From: a virus
Direction: 5' to 3' (one strand)
Length of the DNA: 46,094 nucleotides
IMG/VR virus record: IMGVR_UViG_3300047317_000079
Coordinates: 1 to 46,094 of that record
Shown: piece by piece, positions 5,862 to 15,940 of the stretch
Position numbering within the stretch: position 1 is the first letter of the stretch
Layout: each line of letters begins with the position of its first letter
Program-made: the position numbers and the translations under genes
The notes under the pieces: generated by a model
Told to the model about the DNA's origin: nothing
Seen by the model: only the letters and a program-made list of their open reading frames with translations
Database searches by the model: none

Positions 5862-8800
5862 TACCAGATACCCATACGCACGCGCAACGTGCCGTTACCG
5901 TCATAGACCATTACAGTGCTGTCGTTGATCGTTAGGTAGCCGCTTCCCGCATTCGCTCCGTTCATTGTTAGTACTCCGTTCTTATCGAGACTCCAGCGAG
6001 GTTGCCCGTTAGCGCCTACAGACGTGGACTGAATAACACCTCCAATCATTGCGTTGGTAATCCAGCCAGTACCGATAAAGGCCGAATTCATGAACACTTG
6101 CCCGCCCTGGATAACGAACGGGGACGACACAGCAGCACCGTTAGGGTCAAGCACCGCGAACCGACTGGCCGCCACCAGTACTTGAGATTCCACCGTGCCG
6201 CTTGTGTTATCCACGCCTACGCCGATACCTGCAATGTAGGTACGTCCGTTGGTCGTAATCTGCGTCTTGATTTGGTAAGAGGCTGACACTCGCCCGTTAA
6301 GGTCCGCGTAGGATTGCGCCACGGTTTGCACCGCCGCTGCGTTAGCATTGGCTTGCGCCTGTACCGTTGTGATTTGGGACGCCATAGCGCTATCTGCGTC
6401 CGTACGTGCCTTTGTCTCCGTTTGCACAGCCGCCAACAAGGTAGTAGCCGCGTTGCTGATTTGCGCGGTAACGGTGTCCACCTTCTGTGCTAGCGCTAGG
6501 TCCGCTTCTGCACGGGCCGAAGTTTCCGACCACACACCCGCGTAGACGGTGGTATCGCCTGCATAGCTCCCTGTGTCACCTGCCATTTCAGGGATAACAA
6601 CTTGCGCCGTGATTTGGTCGATACGGCTCGATAATGCCGAGTCCCCGGTAAGCCGCGCTTGCTGCTCTGTGGTGATATCCGCAGCGTTCTTAGTTACGTC
6701 CTGCTGCAAACCCGGAATAGCCTGAATAGGGGCTAGCAATCCTTGCGATAACTGAGTAGCCGTGATTTGGCCGGTAAGGTACTGGAGGATTGCCGTAGCG
6801 TCCGCCGAGGCCATACCGTGCACGCCCGCTCCCGTCTCGCTTGGATACCAAGGGCCAATGTTCCCGGTTGTGTCTACCAGTCGCGCCCAAAAGTACATAT
6901 CGTAGCCAGCCACCAAGCCCAGCAGGTTTGTTACAGTGGTCGGGTAGCTGTACCGCCCAAGTTGAGTTGAGGTATTAAAGTCGTTGGTATGGCTGTAGTA
7001 AATCTCCGTGTACGCCGTGTCTCCAGCACCAGGAGGGAACGCCCAATTAACCTGAATCGCAAATATCTTGTCTGAGCTAGCAGACAGAGAAGCAACCGTA
7101 GGAGGAGGCGTGTTCTTACCCGTTAGGTTTGTCGTGGTAGATACCGCATAGACCGACGACACACCCATAGCGTTAGTGGCTTTGACACGGGCCAAGTAAC
7201 TACCCGTGTAGATGTTATGCACGTCTACAGAGGTGCCACCGGTCGTGCCTGCATCTACCCACGTACCGTTATCCTTTTGAAACTGGACCGTATACGCTAC
7301 TGCGCTGGGCGCGGGATGCCATGCAACCGTCATGTTGGTTTTGGCTATGCCCTGGTCAATCACAACGTATTGCGACAGCGTTACACCACTAGGCGGGACC
7401 TGAGTAGTGAAGGAGTTCCCGGTAATCGGCTTAACGTCGATAGCCGCGCCGTTATCAATCGCACCGTACTTACCGGGCTCATGCTGAGAGGCGGTAATCT
7501 CAAAGGTGATACCTTCTTTCTCCGCAATAGAGACCACGCGGAACAATTGGGCGCTAACCTGCGAGCTTTCACTAACCCACACAGCACCCGATACAGGTAC
7601 AGCAGACAGGGGAGGGTTAAGGGATACAGTGTTGCCGTTGATGCCGCTAATTGAGGACTCGTATGTACCGCCCTGCGGCAACACCACACGCAACGTATCG
7701 CCTACCGCCATGGTCGGGTCAATCTTATCTAGCGTAAGGTGTGCGGTATCAGAGGCAGACTTGATACGTCCGCCGCGCCGCTGCGATGCGCGTGCAGGAT
7801 CGGCTACCGCGACAATCTGCCCAGGCTGGCACAATGTACCGTCCAGACCCACGCTAAAAGTAACCATATTGGTCTCATAGCGTGAAGTCAGAATAGACCA
7901 CTGGCCCACGCGCTGAGCCTGCGCACGCGACGTGCAACCAAACGCGGTAATCTGTGCGCGGTTAATACCGTAACGCGCGATACCGTCTCTGTCCTCAACG
8001 GACTCCGGCTCTGGCTTGTAGGCGTTATCCGGGTTGTTCCACTGCACCACGGCGCATGTGTAGCGGGTCTTTAGCGAGCTACCAACGTACTTGAACTGTC
8101 CGCCAATGACGTTAGCCGCCGTGTACAAATACACAGGGTCTCCCGGCATGTCCGCCGTAGCTACTACCGACCCCGCCGACCAGTACGCCATACCGCGAAA
8201 GATACTAGCGAGGTCTTGAAGCACCTTGTACGCGTCCGCACGGGCTTGGATATAACAGTTACAGGTAAAGCGCGGCTCTAGTCCTCCCTTCCCGTCGCTA
8301 ACCATTACATCGCAGTACTGAGCGATTTGGTACAAAGAATAACGGTCCAGCATGGAGGCATCTACGAACTGGCCTAACCCGTAGATAGGATTCAAGCAAA
8401 GGTCGTAGAAAATCCACGCCGGGTTGTCAGTCCACGCGGTTACAAAGGACCCGTCCCAGTTACCTGTATAGGTGCGGAGGTTCGGGTTATAGTTTGAGGG
8501 AACTTTGACTAACAGCCCCTTCATATCGTAGGAGCGGGTAGGCACTGCGGAGAACTGCACAGCGTCCACAGAAAGGGCCGCGATTGCGCTCAACGGATAC
8601 CGTAGCTTTGCGTCCACTACCAGTGAGTAGCTAACTACGGTTGTGGTGTCTTGGATGTAAACGCTAGTTGTGTCGTCTGTGATTCGAACCACACGTAGCG
8701 AGTACTGGGACGTAGCACCTGAAAGAGCGATACGGTGCGAACGATTGTATGAGCCGGAACACTTTCCGTTAAAGGACGTGTCTACGACGATGCTGTAAGC

Positions 8801-9259
8801 GCCACCGTCCACAGACAGTTGAACTTGGTAAGCCACCTCGTACCCATTAACGTCCCCGGTACTTGGATTAGTACTGCTGAGGGATTGAACGCCTAGCGTT
8901 ATGACAATTGCGTTTTTCGTAATATCAGTTACTACGACACTCCAGGGCGTAGCCTTCTTAAGCTCTACGCCTACGCTCGTTTCGTTAGCCGAAGTGTCAA
9001 AGCCAGATATGTACGTTTGGTCTACGTCCCCGAACCGGAACGCAAACGCGTCTACGTTGAAGTTGTAACTACCGTCCGCGTTCTTAATAGGTACGTCATT
9101 AAGATACGTGTCCCTTTGCGGGTCACCCGAGGGCGGGCCGTAGATAGGACCCATACTGATAAGGTCCATAATCTGCGCGTAGGTAATGCTCTGGAGGCTG
9201 TCATTAGCCTGTGTGGGCGTAGAACTGCCTCCGCCTTTAGCGCCCCTGAGTGCTTGCAT
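5861..9259 (-). CDS. J: Host-specificity / central tail-tip protein (lambda gpJ-like)
   Basis: At 1132 aa this matches the size and position of gpJ, the tail-tip protein that contacts the receptor. The N-terminal half holds the conserved tail-hub region; fibronectin-III-like segments follow at roughly residues 640-830; then comes a helical, Ala/Gln-rich region (about 870-990) and a variable C-terminal domain likely to bind the host. ATG at 9259 follows an AGGAGA site. It is the last of the M-L-K-I-J series, which supports the assignment. Confidence 0.9.
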   Translation of the reverse strand: MQALRGAKGGGSSTPTQANDSLQSITYAQIMDLISMGPIYGPPSGDPQRDTYLNDVPIKNADGSYNFNVDAFAFRFGDVDQTYISGFDTSANETSVGVELKKATPWSVVVTDITKNAIVITLGVQSLSSTNPSTGDVNGYEVAYQVQLSVDGGAYSIVVDTSFNGKCSGSYNRSHRIALSGATSQYSLRVVRITDDTTSVYIQDTTTVVSYSLVVDAKLRYPLSAIAALSVDAVQFSAVPTRSYDMKGLLVKVPSNYNPNLRTYTGNWDGSFVTAWTDNPAWIFYDLCLNPIYGLGQFVDASMLDRYSLYQIAQYCDVMVSDGKGGLEPRFTCNCYIQARADAYKVLQDLASIFRGMAYWSAGSVVATADMPGDPVYLYTAANVIGGQFKYVGSSLKTRYTCAVVQWNNPDNAYKPEPESVEDRDGIARYGINRAQITAFGCTSRAQAQRVGQWSILTSRYETNMVTFSVGLDGTLCQPGQIVAVADPARASQRRGGRIKSASDTAHLTLDKIDPTMAVGDTLRVVLPQGGTYESSISGINGNTVSLNPPLSAVPVSGAVWVSESSQVSAQLFRVVSIAEKEGITFEITASQHEPGKYGAIDNGAAIDVKPITGNSFTTQVPPSGVTLSQYVVIDQGIAKTNMTVAWHPAPSAVAYTVQFQKDNGTWVDAGTTGGTSVDVHNIYTGSYLARVKATNAMGVSSVYAVSTTTNLTGKNTPPPTVASLSASSDKIFAIQVNWAFPPGAGDTAYTEIYYSHTNDFNTSTQLGRYSYPTTVTNLLGLVAGYDMYFWARLVDTTGNIGPWYPSETGAGVHGMASADATAILQYLTGQITATQLSQGLLAPIQAIPGLQQDVTKNAADITTEQQARLTGDSALSSRIDQITAQVVIPEMAGDTGSYAGDTTVYAGVWSETSARAEADLALAQKVDTVTAQISNAATTLLAAVQTETKARTDADSAMASQITTVQAQANANAAAVQTVAQSYADLNGRVSASYQIKTQITTNGRTYIAGIGVGVDNTSGTVESQVLVAASRFAVLDPNGAAVSSPFVIQGGQVFMNSAFIGTGWITNAMIGGVIQSTSVGANGQPRWSLDKNGVLTMNGANAGSGYLTINDSTVMVYDGNGTLRVRMGIW

Positions 9260-9269
9260 ATGTTCTCCT

Positions 9270-9878
9270 TTACGAGGTTATTACGTAGTTGCCGCCTACT
9301 AGCTGTACCGTTCCGTCTTGGGCTAGCAAGCCCTCGCTAATGACCGTAGAGCCCACTCGCATACGCCCGTATAGGAGCGGGACCGGCCCGCCCTGATACG
9401 TTGTGTTTTGCGCCCCGCCGAAGTCGTAGGACGTTGTTTGAGTTGCGGAGTTAGGGGAGGAGTGAGGGGCTAGCATTTGTGCAATACCGCCTAGTGCCAT
9501 GCTTGCGCCCATAAGCATCATTTGGGTGCCGTATGGATTCCCGAAGTACGAGGACACGGCACCGACCACCACAAGAGCGATACCCGCGATTGTTTGAAAG
9601 AGCCCCGCCTTTTTGCTACCTGACATAATCGGCGCAATGCGTATATCATCCGAGCCGCTAGGGTGCGTGAGTTGGTTTTCTCCTATGTTCCGGCTACCGA
9701 CCAATACCGCGTACTCAATACCCCGCTCACGGCTAGTCATAAGCTCTCGCTCGAAACCGGGAACCATAGCGATAAGGGCGCGTAACGCGTCCCGTGGAGA
9801 CGAGAGAACGTACCTATGAGTGCGCCCGTACTTTGCCCCTAGCTTGCCGTAGAGGCGTACTGTTCTTACTTGTTCCAT
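9270..9878 (-). CDS. I: Tail assembly protein I (lambda gpI-like)
   Basis: The 202-aa protein has a ubiquitin-like N-terminal half (VRLYGKLGAKYGRTH onward) and a glycine-rich hydrophobic middle (about residues 92-135), the pattern of lambda tail assembly protein I. It lies between K and J, overlapping K by 13 bases. In lambda it is required for tip assembly but is not retained in the virion. Confidence 0.8.
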   Translation of the reverse strand: MEQVRTVRLYGKLGAKYGRTHRYVLSSPRDALRALIAMVPGFERELMTSRERGIEYAVLVGSRNIGENQLTHPSGSDDIRIAPIMSGSKKAGLFQTIAGIALVVVGAVSSYFGNPYGTQMMLMGASMALGGIAQMLAPHSSPNSATQTTSYDFGGAQNTTYQGGPVPLLYGRMRVGSTVISEGLLAQDGTVQLVGGNYVITS

Positions 9879-10615
9879 GTGTGCGCCTCCTTATGTCTGA
9901 GCGTGTGCGTTACGTATTCGGAGTACCTACCTAGCGAGTCGTGCCTGGATAGTTGCCCGTAGCAGTGGTGTAGTATTTGCCCATTGCCAACGTAGACGGC
10001 TGCGTGATTCGGGACGTTATTACGCGAGCGGATACGCATTAGGATTACGTCCCCTACCTCCGGCTCCGTATCGTTGGGCAGGGCAGTAAAGCCCGCCTTA
10101 GGAAAGCCCGCCGTGTACAAGTCGCTATGTCCGTCATCCCACCATTCCGGGGAGCGGAGAAAGTCCGGTAGGTCTATTCCGTGGGTTTGCCAATACCAGC
10201 GGCGGATAAGGCCGTAGCAATCGTTAGTACCGTGTGAGAACTCACAGCCAACGAGAGGGGCGGAGTACCCGCTAGGGCTAAACTCATGCCAGTCCTCAAT
10301 AGCGATAGAGCCGTCCGCCTGTGCGCCCAGAGAGGCAATTACCCACAATGGGATACCGGCCTCCTCGCATACGGTTAAGTCGTGCTGCGAGGGCTTAGCG
10401 CTAGCGCCTGGGTGTGAGTGGACGAGGGCGGTAATTGTCCCGAACGTTTCCGCCGCTACATAATCGTCCGGGTCGAGGTCGAAACCCTCCGCAGGCGTTG
10501 CGGAGGTGTTACGGCAAGGAAAATACTCACCGTTGACCACCAGCCCGCAACACTCGTTAGGATAGGACTCCAAAGCATGGCGGGCGATAGCCTCCCGGAG
10601 AGAGGCCGTTATCAC
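9866..10615 (-). CDS. K: Tail-tip protein K: JAMM plus NlpC/P60 peptidase
   Basis: Two domains are visible in the 249-aa product: an N-terminal JAMM/MPN+ metalloprotease-like part with HSHP followed by Ser and Asp (about residues 88-101), and a C-terminal NlpC/P60 peptidase with the cysteine in NDCYGLIRRW and the histidine in NHAAVYVG. It probably helps assemble the tip and opens peptidoglycan during DNA entry. I use the GTG at 10,615, which overlaps the TGA of gene L; an upstream ATG at 10,684 would lie deep within L. Confidence 0.85.
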   Translation of the reverse strand: MITASLREAIARHALESYPNECCGLVVNGEYFPCRNTSATPAEGFDLDPDDYVAAETFGTITALVHSHPGASAKPSQHDLTVCEEAGIPLWVIASLGAQADGSIAIEDWHEFSPSGYSAPLVGCEFSHGTNDCYGLIRRWYWQTHGIDLPDFLRSPEWWDDGHSDLYTAGFPKAGFTALPNDTEPEVGDVILMRIRSRNNVPNHAAVYVGNGQILHHCYGQLSRHDSLGRYSEYVTHTLRHKEAHTWNK

Positions 10616-11292
10616 AGCGTACCCGCCGTGCCTGCAGCCGGGAACCCACCGAACGGTAAAGGATTGCCCGCACCGAATCGGCACTTACAGCTAGACAGCC
10701 TACGTCCGCACACGTCTTGCGCCGGGTCGCTAACCGGATTATTGTTAGCGTCAAAATACGCCGTCCCTGTGTAACCACATATAGGGCCACGGTAAGCCCA
10801 CTCTTGCGGACATAGCGTAGCGACTACTTGGCGATTAGGGAGTTGACGCCCGGAGAAGTCCAGCACGGACGAGAGGGTAAATTCAACGTTAAGATTAGTC
10901 TCCGCTGTCTTTTGCTCGATAAGCCAAAGCTCTACCGGCATTTCCGCCGTAGGGTCCGCCGTGGGTTGCCCGTCTAGGTATTTCGCTAGTGTGCGGTGCC
11001 GCTTCACCTTTGCGCCTACGAGGTCACCGAGGAGAATACACAGAGCGGAAATAGAACCGTCCAGGTTAGCCACGGTGAGAGTGGGCGAGGGCTGAGACGC
11101 TCCACCAACTCGCTCAAAGCCTTGGGCCATGATCGGCCATGCCGCGTACTCTACACCTTGCCAAACGATAGGACCGGCCTGTAGGTGTGCGTGGAACCGC
11201 AACACGTCACCGCCCATTACTGAAGAGTCCAATTCGTAAAGCTCGACAAGCGCGCCGGGTTCTAACTGCTGTACGTCCGCTGTGATAGACAT
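10612..11292 (-). CDS. L: Minor tail protein L
   Basis: The 226-aa protein fits lambda gpL in size and order. Its C-terminal part has a cysteine cluster (a Cys near residue 161, CGYTG, CGRRLSSCKC) like that which binds an iron-sulfur cluster in lambda gpL. It overlaps K by four bases at its end and adjoins the inserted 373-aa gene at its start. It should form part of the tip between the tail tube and J. Confidence 0.85.
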   Translation of the reverse strand: MSITADVQQLEPGALVELYELDSSVMGGDVLRFHAHLQAGPIVWQGVEYAAWPIMAQGFERVGGASQPSPTLTVANLDGSISALCILLGDLVGAKVKRHRTLAKYLDGQPTADPTAEMPVELWLIEQKTAETNLNVEFTLSSVLDFSGRQLPNRQVVATLCPQEWAYRGPICGYTGTAYFDANNNPVSDPAQDVCGRRLSSCKCRFGAGNPLPFGGFPAAGTAGTL

Positions 11293-12413
11293 TAGCTATC
11301 CATCCCGTACAGCGACCAAACACCGTCGTTGAATCCGCCCGCTATCAGGATGCCATTTAGCGGAGCTATGCTAACTTGAAGCTCGCCAGCACCTGAAATA
11401 CGGTATAGGTTTCCATCTGACAAGACACAGGTAAGGTCCCAGGAAATCCCCTTTGCGCGAATGGAGCGCCCTAATCCGTAGAATCGAATTGAGCCACTCA
11501 TGAACATGCCCGTAGAGGAATTGCCTAGACTGGAGCACAGGTTAATTGCGGTCGCCTGTGCCGCTATAGTGGACGGACCGCTAGGTGCGCTGCCCGCGCT
11601 GTTGAGCACGTAACGGTACGCATTGGTGGTAGCCACCCACGTAGCGCCGTTATCCCCGCTAAGTTGCATGGACATGGCAGCGCTATTTGTCGCCGGTACA
11701 ACGTCAGTAAGTGTCAACTCATACACGTTGTAGCCTGCTACATTAACCATAGACAGCAGCGTGTTACCTTGAGTAGTCTTTGTTTGTAGCAGCGTGCGCC
11801 CGACCTTACGCGCGGCTATTTTTGCATCTACGTTAGCGGTAGTGGCGAGCGAGCCAGAGCTATCGGTAGTCGGGGGTGTGGTCGTAGTGGTAGGAGCTAG
11901 ACCACCGGAGAACGTTGCGACGCCTGTGACGGACAACGTACCTCCAACAGTCTCGTTACCGTTGACCGTGCAGTTACCAATAACAATTTCGTTATCCGAG
12001 TTTGAGCGGCCCCGTGTAAGCACATTCCACGCGTGCCCGCCGTCCGTGTCCATCAAAACGGCCTCGCCTGGATTCAGCTTTGATAATGCTACGGTGTCGC
12101 CTGACCCGGCAGTAATCGCCAGCGTTACCACGGTCGTACCGATGTTGCGAAGAAGGATTACGCTATCCGCCGCACAGGTAGACGCAGCAGGCAGATTGAT
12201 AACGCCCGCACTTGCGAGGCTGATATTTACGCGCTTACCAACATGCGCCACGGTGAGAGATTGGGCTGTGGTAATGCCGGTAGCGGAGGTGAGGGCCGCT
12301 TGAGTTTGGAGTACGGCTACGTTGGCGTTAACTTTCGTAAATGCGGAGCGGACTGTATCCCCGTCCGAGCCAGCCGGGGCCGTGCCTTGGTTAATCGTTA
12401 CTAATGCGGTCAC
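11292..12413 (-). CDS. Tail-fibre-like protein inserted between M and L, 373 aa
   Basis: The N-terminus (INQGTAPAGSDGDTVRSAF, then KVNANVAVL) matches a motif common at the start of phage fibre and spike proteins. A repetitive Gly/Ser/Thr-rich beta region follows, with a Thr/Pro linker near residues 175-190. Genes M and L are normally adjacent in lambda-like phages, so this is an insertion within a conserved pair, coupled to M by a four-base overlap. It may be a side fibre or decoration on the tail tip. The family is inferred from the N-terminal motif and composition only. Confidence 0.6.
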   Translation of the reverse strand: MTALVTINQGTAPAGSDGDTVRSAFTKVNANVAVLQTQAALTSATGITTAQSLTVAHVGKRVNISLASAGVINLPAASTCAADSVILLRNIGTTVVTLAITAGSGDTVALSKLNPGEAVLMDTDGGHAWNVLTRGRSNSDNEIVIGNCTVNGNETVGGTLSVTGVATFSGGLAPTTTTTPPTTDSSGSLATTANVDAKIAARKVGRTLLQTKTTQGNTLLSMVNVAGYNVYELTLTDVVPATNSAAMSMQLSGDNGATWVATTNAYRYVLNSAGSAPSGPSTIAAQATAINLCSSLGNSSTGMFMSGSIRFYGLGRSIRAKGISWDLTCVLSDGNLYRISGAGELQVSIAPLNGILIAGGFNDGVWSLYGMDS

Positions 12414-12748
12414 GGGCTAAACACCTCCTCAAAATTTGCGCTGAGCGTGTACATATCGCCGCCCATAGGCTTAAGCGAATAATCGGCACACCTGAATAAG
12501 CGTTGCGTGCTAAGCGGCGGAGTCCAGTAAAAGGACGTGGACCCGCGCAGAGCGTCTAGAAAATCGTTAATAGGCTGGACCTCCGCAGAGGAGCCCACAA
12601 AGGTTAGGGGCCATGTAGCCTTCTTGTTATTGAGGCCGTCCGGTACGGACTGGCTGTAACCGTCTCCGAATTGAGCAACCCGCGTAACAAACTTGGTTTG
12701 CCCCGTAGGCTCTACGAGCGGAGACCACGTAAATACTTGGGTTGTCAT
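12410..12748 (-). CDS. M: Minor tail protein M
   Basis: The 112-aa product has the hallmarks of lambda gpM: an N-terminal FTWSPLVEPTG segment, a central RVAQFGDGYSQ motif and a C-terminal YTLSANFEEVF strand. It lies directly after the tape measure gene, as in lambda. AGGAG precedes the ATG. It joins the tape measure and tail tip during assembly. Confidence 0.85.
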   Translation of the reverse strand: MTTQVFTWSPLVEPTGQTKFVTRVAQFGDGYSQSVPDGLNNKKATWPLTFVGSSAEVQPINDFLDALRGSTSFYWTPPLSTQRLFRCADYSLKPMGGDMYTLSANFEEVFSP

Positions 12749-12759
12749 TCGTACTCCTA

Positions 12760-15543
12760 TTAAATCAAGCCGTACTTTTGCTGGTAGGCGTAGCCGCCTT
12801 GTCCACGCATACGTTGGTCCATACGCTTATCTACAAACGCCTGGATCAATGCGTGCATGTCCTTAGCGTCTTGCTCTGTGAGCCCACCACCGCCTCCGTT
12901 GTTGTGTACGGTTACACTGATAGGACTACCGCCAGCGGACTCTCCGCCTGCACCACCACCCACGGGACCGCCTGTAGCGAAATGCGACATGCGCCCGTGA
13001 TTGATGCTGTCTAGGAGACTGCGGTACTTCTTAGTTGAGGCCGCATTGATTACGTACTCACCATTGGACAGCATGGCCGGTATAGAATCTGACGTACCCG
13101 TACCAGAGCCAGCAATGGCCCCACCGTCTGCGTAATGCCCAACCGGGCCGCCTGTGTTGAAGAAAGACGCGCCGTACTGGAACAGTTGCATTTCCGCCTG
13201 GTGTAGCGCGATTTTTGCGAGGTCCGAAAGAATGCCTGCGGTGAAGGTTTCGAAGTTACCCTTACCCGTGGTTAGGAATTCGTCTAGCGCATTTGAGGAG
13301 TCCTGCCACGCGGTGGTAAATGCCGTGGAGGCCATTTGCGCGTACGTCTGTCCATCCCCGCCCAGCTTAACTAGCGCTAAGTGCATTTGATCGGAATAGC
13401 TAGAGCGTACTTGCTGCTCTTTGGCTAGGCTGTCCTGCAATGCTGTTAGCCGTAGGTCAAAGTAGGAGTTAGCCAGAGCGAGCTTAGCCCGGTACTCTGC
13501 TTGGTCTGCGGTAGGGCTGTCGTACTGCTCTTTGAGGGCGGTTACCTGCTGGTTGTACTGCTCCACAATCTGCGCGCGGGCGTCGTACTCCGCCTTCATC
13601 AGGCTTGTAGAATATCGAGTGTTATCTACGTCCGCATAACCCGCAGTCTGCTTACCCAAAGAGAACGCTTGCTGCTGCCCGTACTTTTGGATACTAGCCG
13701 CGCGTTGCGCTTGGAGTTTGGTAAGGGAATCGGTTAGGTTTCTCTCCGTATCCTCCCTCTGGCCTTGCAGCTTCTTTAGGTCCTTAAGGGCTTCCTGGTA
13801 TGCAGCGGATTCCGGCTTGGCACGCGCTATGTCTACGCGCTTCTGGGCGTTAGAAATCTCTTGGTCTAGCGCCTTCTCTTGCAAGGCGGCCAGTTGTCGG
13901 AGGTACGTTTCCGAGTCGATTAGACCCGCGTCCCGTTGTGCCTTAAGCTGGGTCTCTCGTCGCTTTTCCTCTGCCTCTATAAGCTGGTTAGCTGCGGTCA
14001 TTTGCGCTAACTGGCCGTGGTATGCCTCTGAGTTACCATGTACCTTAGTTTTCTTCGCGTACTCGGAATTGATTTGCGCGATAGTGGCGTAGTGGTCTTT
14101 AAGGGCTTGCTGGTACTCTTTGCCGCCCTTGTCCACAACGCCCTTTAGCTTTGCGAACTTCTCATTTTCCGCCGCAATCTCCGCGTCCCTCTGCTTTGCT
14201 GGACCTGCGTGCGTAGTGTCTTTTAGGTAGTTGGTTAGTGCTACCTGGGCGTCTCCGCCTTTGGCGTCCTGTTCTCTCTGCCGCTGGGCTTTGTTAACTA
14301 CGCCTTGCTGCTCACGGAGGACGTTTAGCTTTTGTACCTCTACGTCCAACGCCTGCTTAGCCTGGTCTACGCTAAACTGCGAACCGCCTTTAGAACGATC
14401 GTAGTTTCGCTGGGCGGCCTCCACCTTGGCGTACTGGTCTCCTACCTGCTTATCGATGGTGTCAGGAACACCGATGTTCATTATCGCGTTCTTCACGCGG
14501 GTAACCGAGTACTCTAACTGGTGCCACCAATCGACCACCACGCCCATATGCGCGTTCGCGTCTGCCTCTACCGCAGCGTGCGATTTAGCGAGGTCCTGCA
14601 TAATCGCCTTGGTAGCGCCTGCGGTGTCGCCCAGCTTTACGAAGTTATCAATTTCTTCTACCTGGGCTGCGCTAAAAGTGTGGTGCGCCCGTTGGTAGTC
14701 GGTAACCCACTTAAGCACGTCCTCTTGAATCTTTGCCAACGACTCCGCCGCCTTGTCCGTGCCTATGCCAATATCCGACGACATAGCAATAGCGGCTTGT
14801 GTGGCTAGAGAGAGGTTATCGGCGGTGAAAGCCCCAGTAGCTGCGACCTCTGCCATAGCAGTACGGACGCTTTTGAGGTTTGCGGAGCCCGTCTGTAGAC
14901 CGTTGGACATTTCCGCCATTTGCGCGGCAGACAGTCCGACAAATCCGCTAGTTGCGGTAATGGCTTTGTTGAAAGCCTCAATTTCCGCGTAACCATCGTG
15001 CATTGTCTTAAGGAACGCGTACGCGGTTCCCGCTACTGCTGCGAAGGCCAGGCCCACAGGCGACAGCACGTAGCGTAGTACGTCCATCGTCTCACCCAAG
15101 ACCATCATAGAGCCAGCGAAGCGGGTATAGTTGCCTTGTGAAAGTTCGTGGCCTAATACCAGCAACTCCCGCCGCGTGGCAGAGGTCTTAATGCCGAATT
15201 CGTGCGTATGTTCGGAAGCCTTAGCAATCTCCGCCGCGTACCCTGTGGTAGCGCTACCGATGCCTAGCGCCTCCGCGCGAAGTTGGGCCAATTGCTCCTT
15301 AGTCTTGCCTGCCGTTGCAGCAAGGTAGGCCATAGAGTTGACCTGGTTGATAATCGCCTTCACGGATGCGCCAGAGCCGGAGGCGGCGGCCTCTGCAATA
15401 GCCTTATGCTTTGCAGCCACCGTATCCGCAGCAGACGCGATAGAGCGCATAAGCGCATCGTTTGATTTGCGCGCTTTATCGAGTTCTACGGTGTACCCGG
15501 AGGCGTCCGCAGTGAGCTTTACACTTGTAGCGTTACCTGCCAC
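12760..15543 (-). CDS. H: Tail tape measure protein
   Basis: The 927-aa protein is by far the longest helical protein of the late block: an N-terminal phage-tail-like domain, a hydrophobic segment around residues 160-185 (LSPVGLAFAAVAGTAYAFL), long charged coiled-coil stretches (about 340-720) and a glycine-rich C-terminus. It would set tail length and may reach the host membrane during DNA entry. GTG start at 15,543 with AGGAGG upstream. It overlaps the gp10-like gene by 11 bases. Confidence 0.9.
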   Translation of the reverse strand: MAGNATSVKLTADASGYTVELDKARKSNDALMRSIASAADTVAAKHKAIAEAAASGSGASVKAIINQVNSMAYLAATAGKTKEQLAQLRAEALGIGSATTGYAAEIAKASEHTHEFGIKTSATRRELLVLGHELSQGNYTRFAGSMMVLGETMDVLRYVLSPVGLAFAAVAGTAYAFLKTMHDGYAEIEAFNKAITATSGFVGLSAAQMAEMSNGLQTGSANLKSVRTAMAEVAATGAFTADNLSLATQAAIAMSSDIGIGTDKAAESLAKIQEDVLKWVTDYQRAHHTFSAAQVEEIDNFVKLGDTAGATKAIMQDLAKSHAAVEADANAHMGVVVDWWHQLEYSVTRVKNAIMNIGVPDTIDKQVGDQYAKVEAAQRNYDRSKGGSQFSVDQAKQALDVEVQKLNVLREQQGVVNKAQRQREQDAKGGDAQVALTNYLKDTTHAGPAKQRDAEIAAENEKFAKLKGVVDKGGKEYQQALKDHYATIAQINSEYAKKTKVHGNSEAYHGQLAQMTAANQLIEAEEKRRETQLKAQRDAGLIDSETYLRQLAALQEKALDQEISNAQKRVDIARAKPESAAYQEALKDLKKLQGQREDTERNLTDSLTKLQAQRAASIQKYGQQQAFSLGKQTAGYADVDNTRYSTSLMKAEYDARAQIVEQYNQQVTALKEQYDSPTADQAEYRAKLALANSYFDLRLTALQDSLAKEQQVRSSYSDQMHLALVKLGGDGQTYAQMASTAFTTAWQDSSNALDEFLTTGKGNFETFTAGILSDLAKIALHQAEMQLFQYGASFFNTGGPVGHYADGGAIAGSGTGTSDSIPAMLSNGEYVINAASTKKYRSLLDSINHGRMSHFATGGPVGGGAGGESAGGSPISVTVHNNGGGGGLTEQDAKDMHALIQAFVDKRMDQRMRGQGGYAYQQKYGLI

Positions 15544-15940
15544 TGTTGATTACCTCCTGTAGTTTGGCCGCAGCCGCATCCGTCGCTGCTTTCTTTTTTG
15601 CTTCGAATGCGGGACGTATGAACGGCTTAGGTGCTTGGTCTGATTTACCGTATTCAACTAGGCGGGCATACCAGGCGTTTTTGCTAAACGTAACCATGTA
15701 AGTTGCGGTTACTCCTGCCAGAGACTCCTCCGGCACATACGTAACCATGATCCCGTCCTCAAGCACGCCTGTACGGTAGTGCGGCATGGCCCGTACTTTG
15801 ATTTCTCGATACAAGACTGTGATACCCGCCGCCGCCGCCTGCCTAAGGCTCGATTCCGTAGCCGCCTTAGCGGCCTGGTCAATTACTGCTGTCAACGCGT
15901 CCGGGTTTTGGACGACGAATGACGATTTGCTTTGTGCCAT
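15533..15940 (-). CDS. HK97 gp10-like head-tail/tail component, 135 aa
   Basis: The sequence fits the HK97 gp10-type family: an N-terminal helix with many alanines, the RAMPHYRTGVLEDGI segment, then YARLVEYGKSDQAPKPFIRPAF near the C-terminus. Such proteins usually complete the head-tail joint, and their genes normally precede the tail terminator. Here the gene lies between the tail chaperones and the tape measure, an unusual place. It starts inside the end of the T frame. Confidence 0.75.
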   Translation of the reverse strand: MAQSKSSFVVQNPDALTAVIDQAAKAATESSLRQAAAAGITVLYREIKVRAMPHYRTGVLEDGIMVTYVPEESLAGVTATYMVTFSKNAWYARLVEYGKSDQAPKPFIRPAFEAKKKAATDAAAAKLQEVINSGR

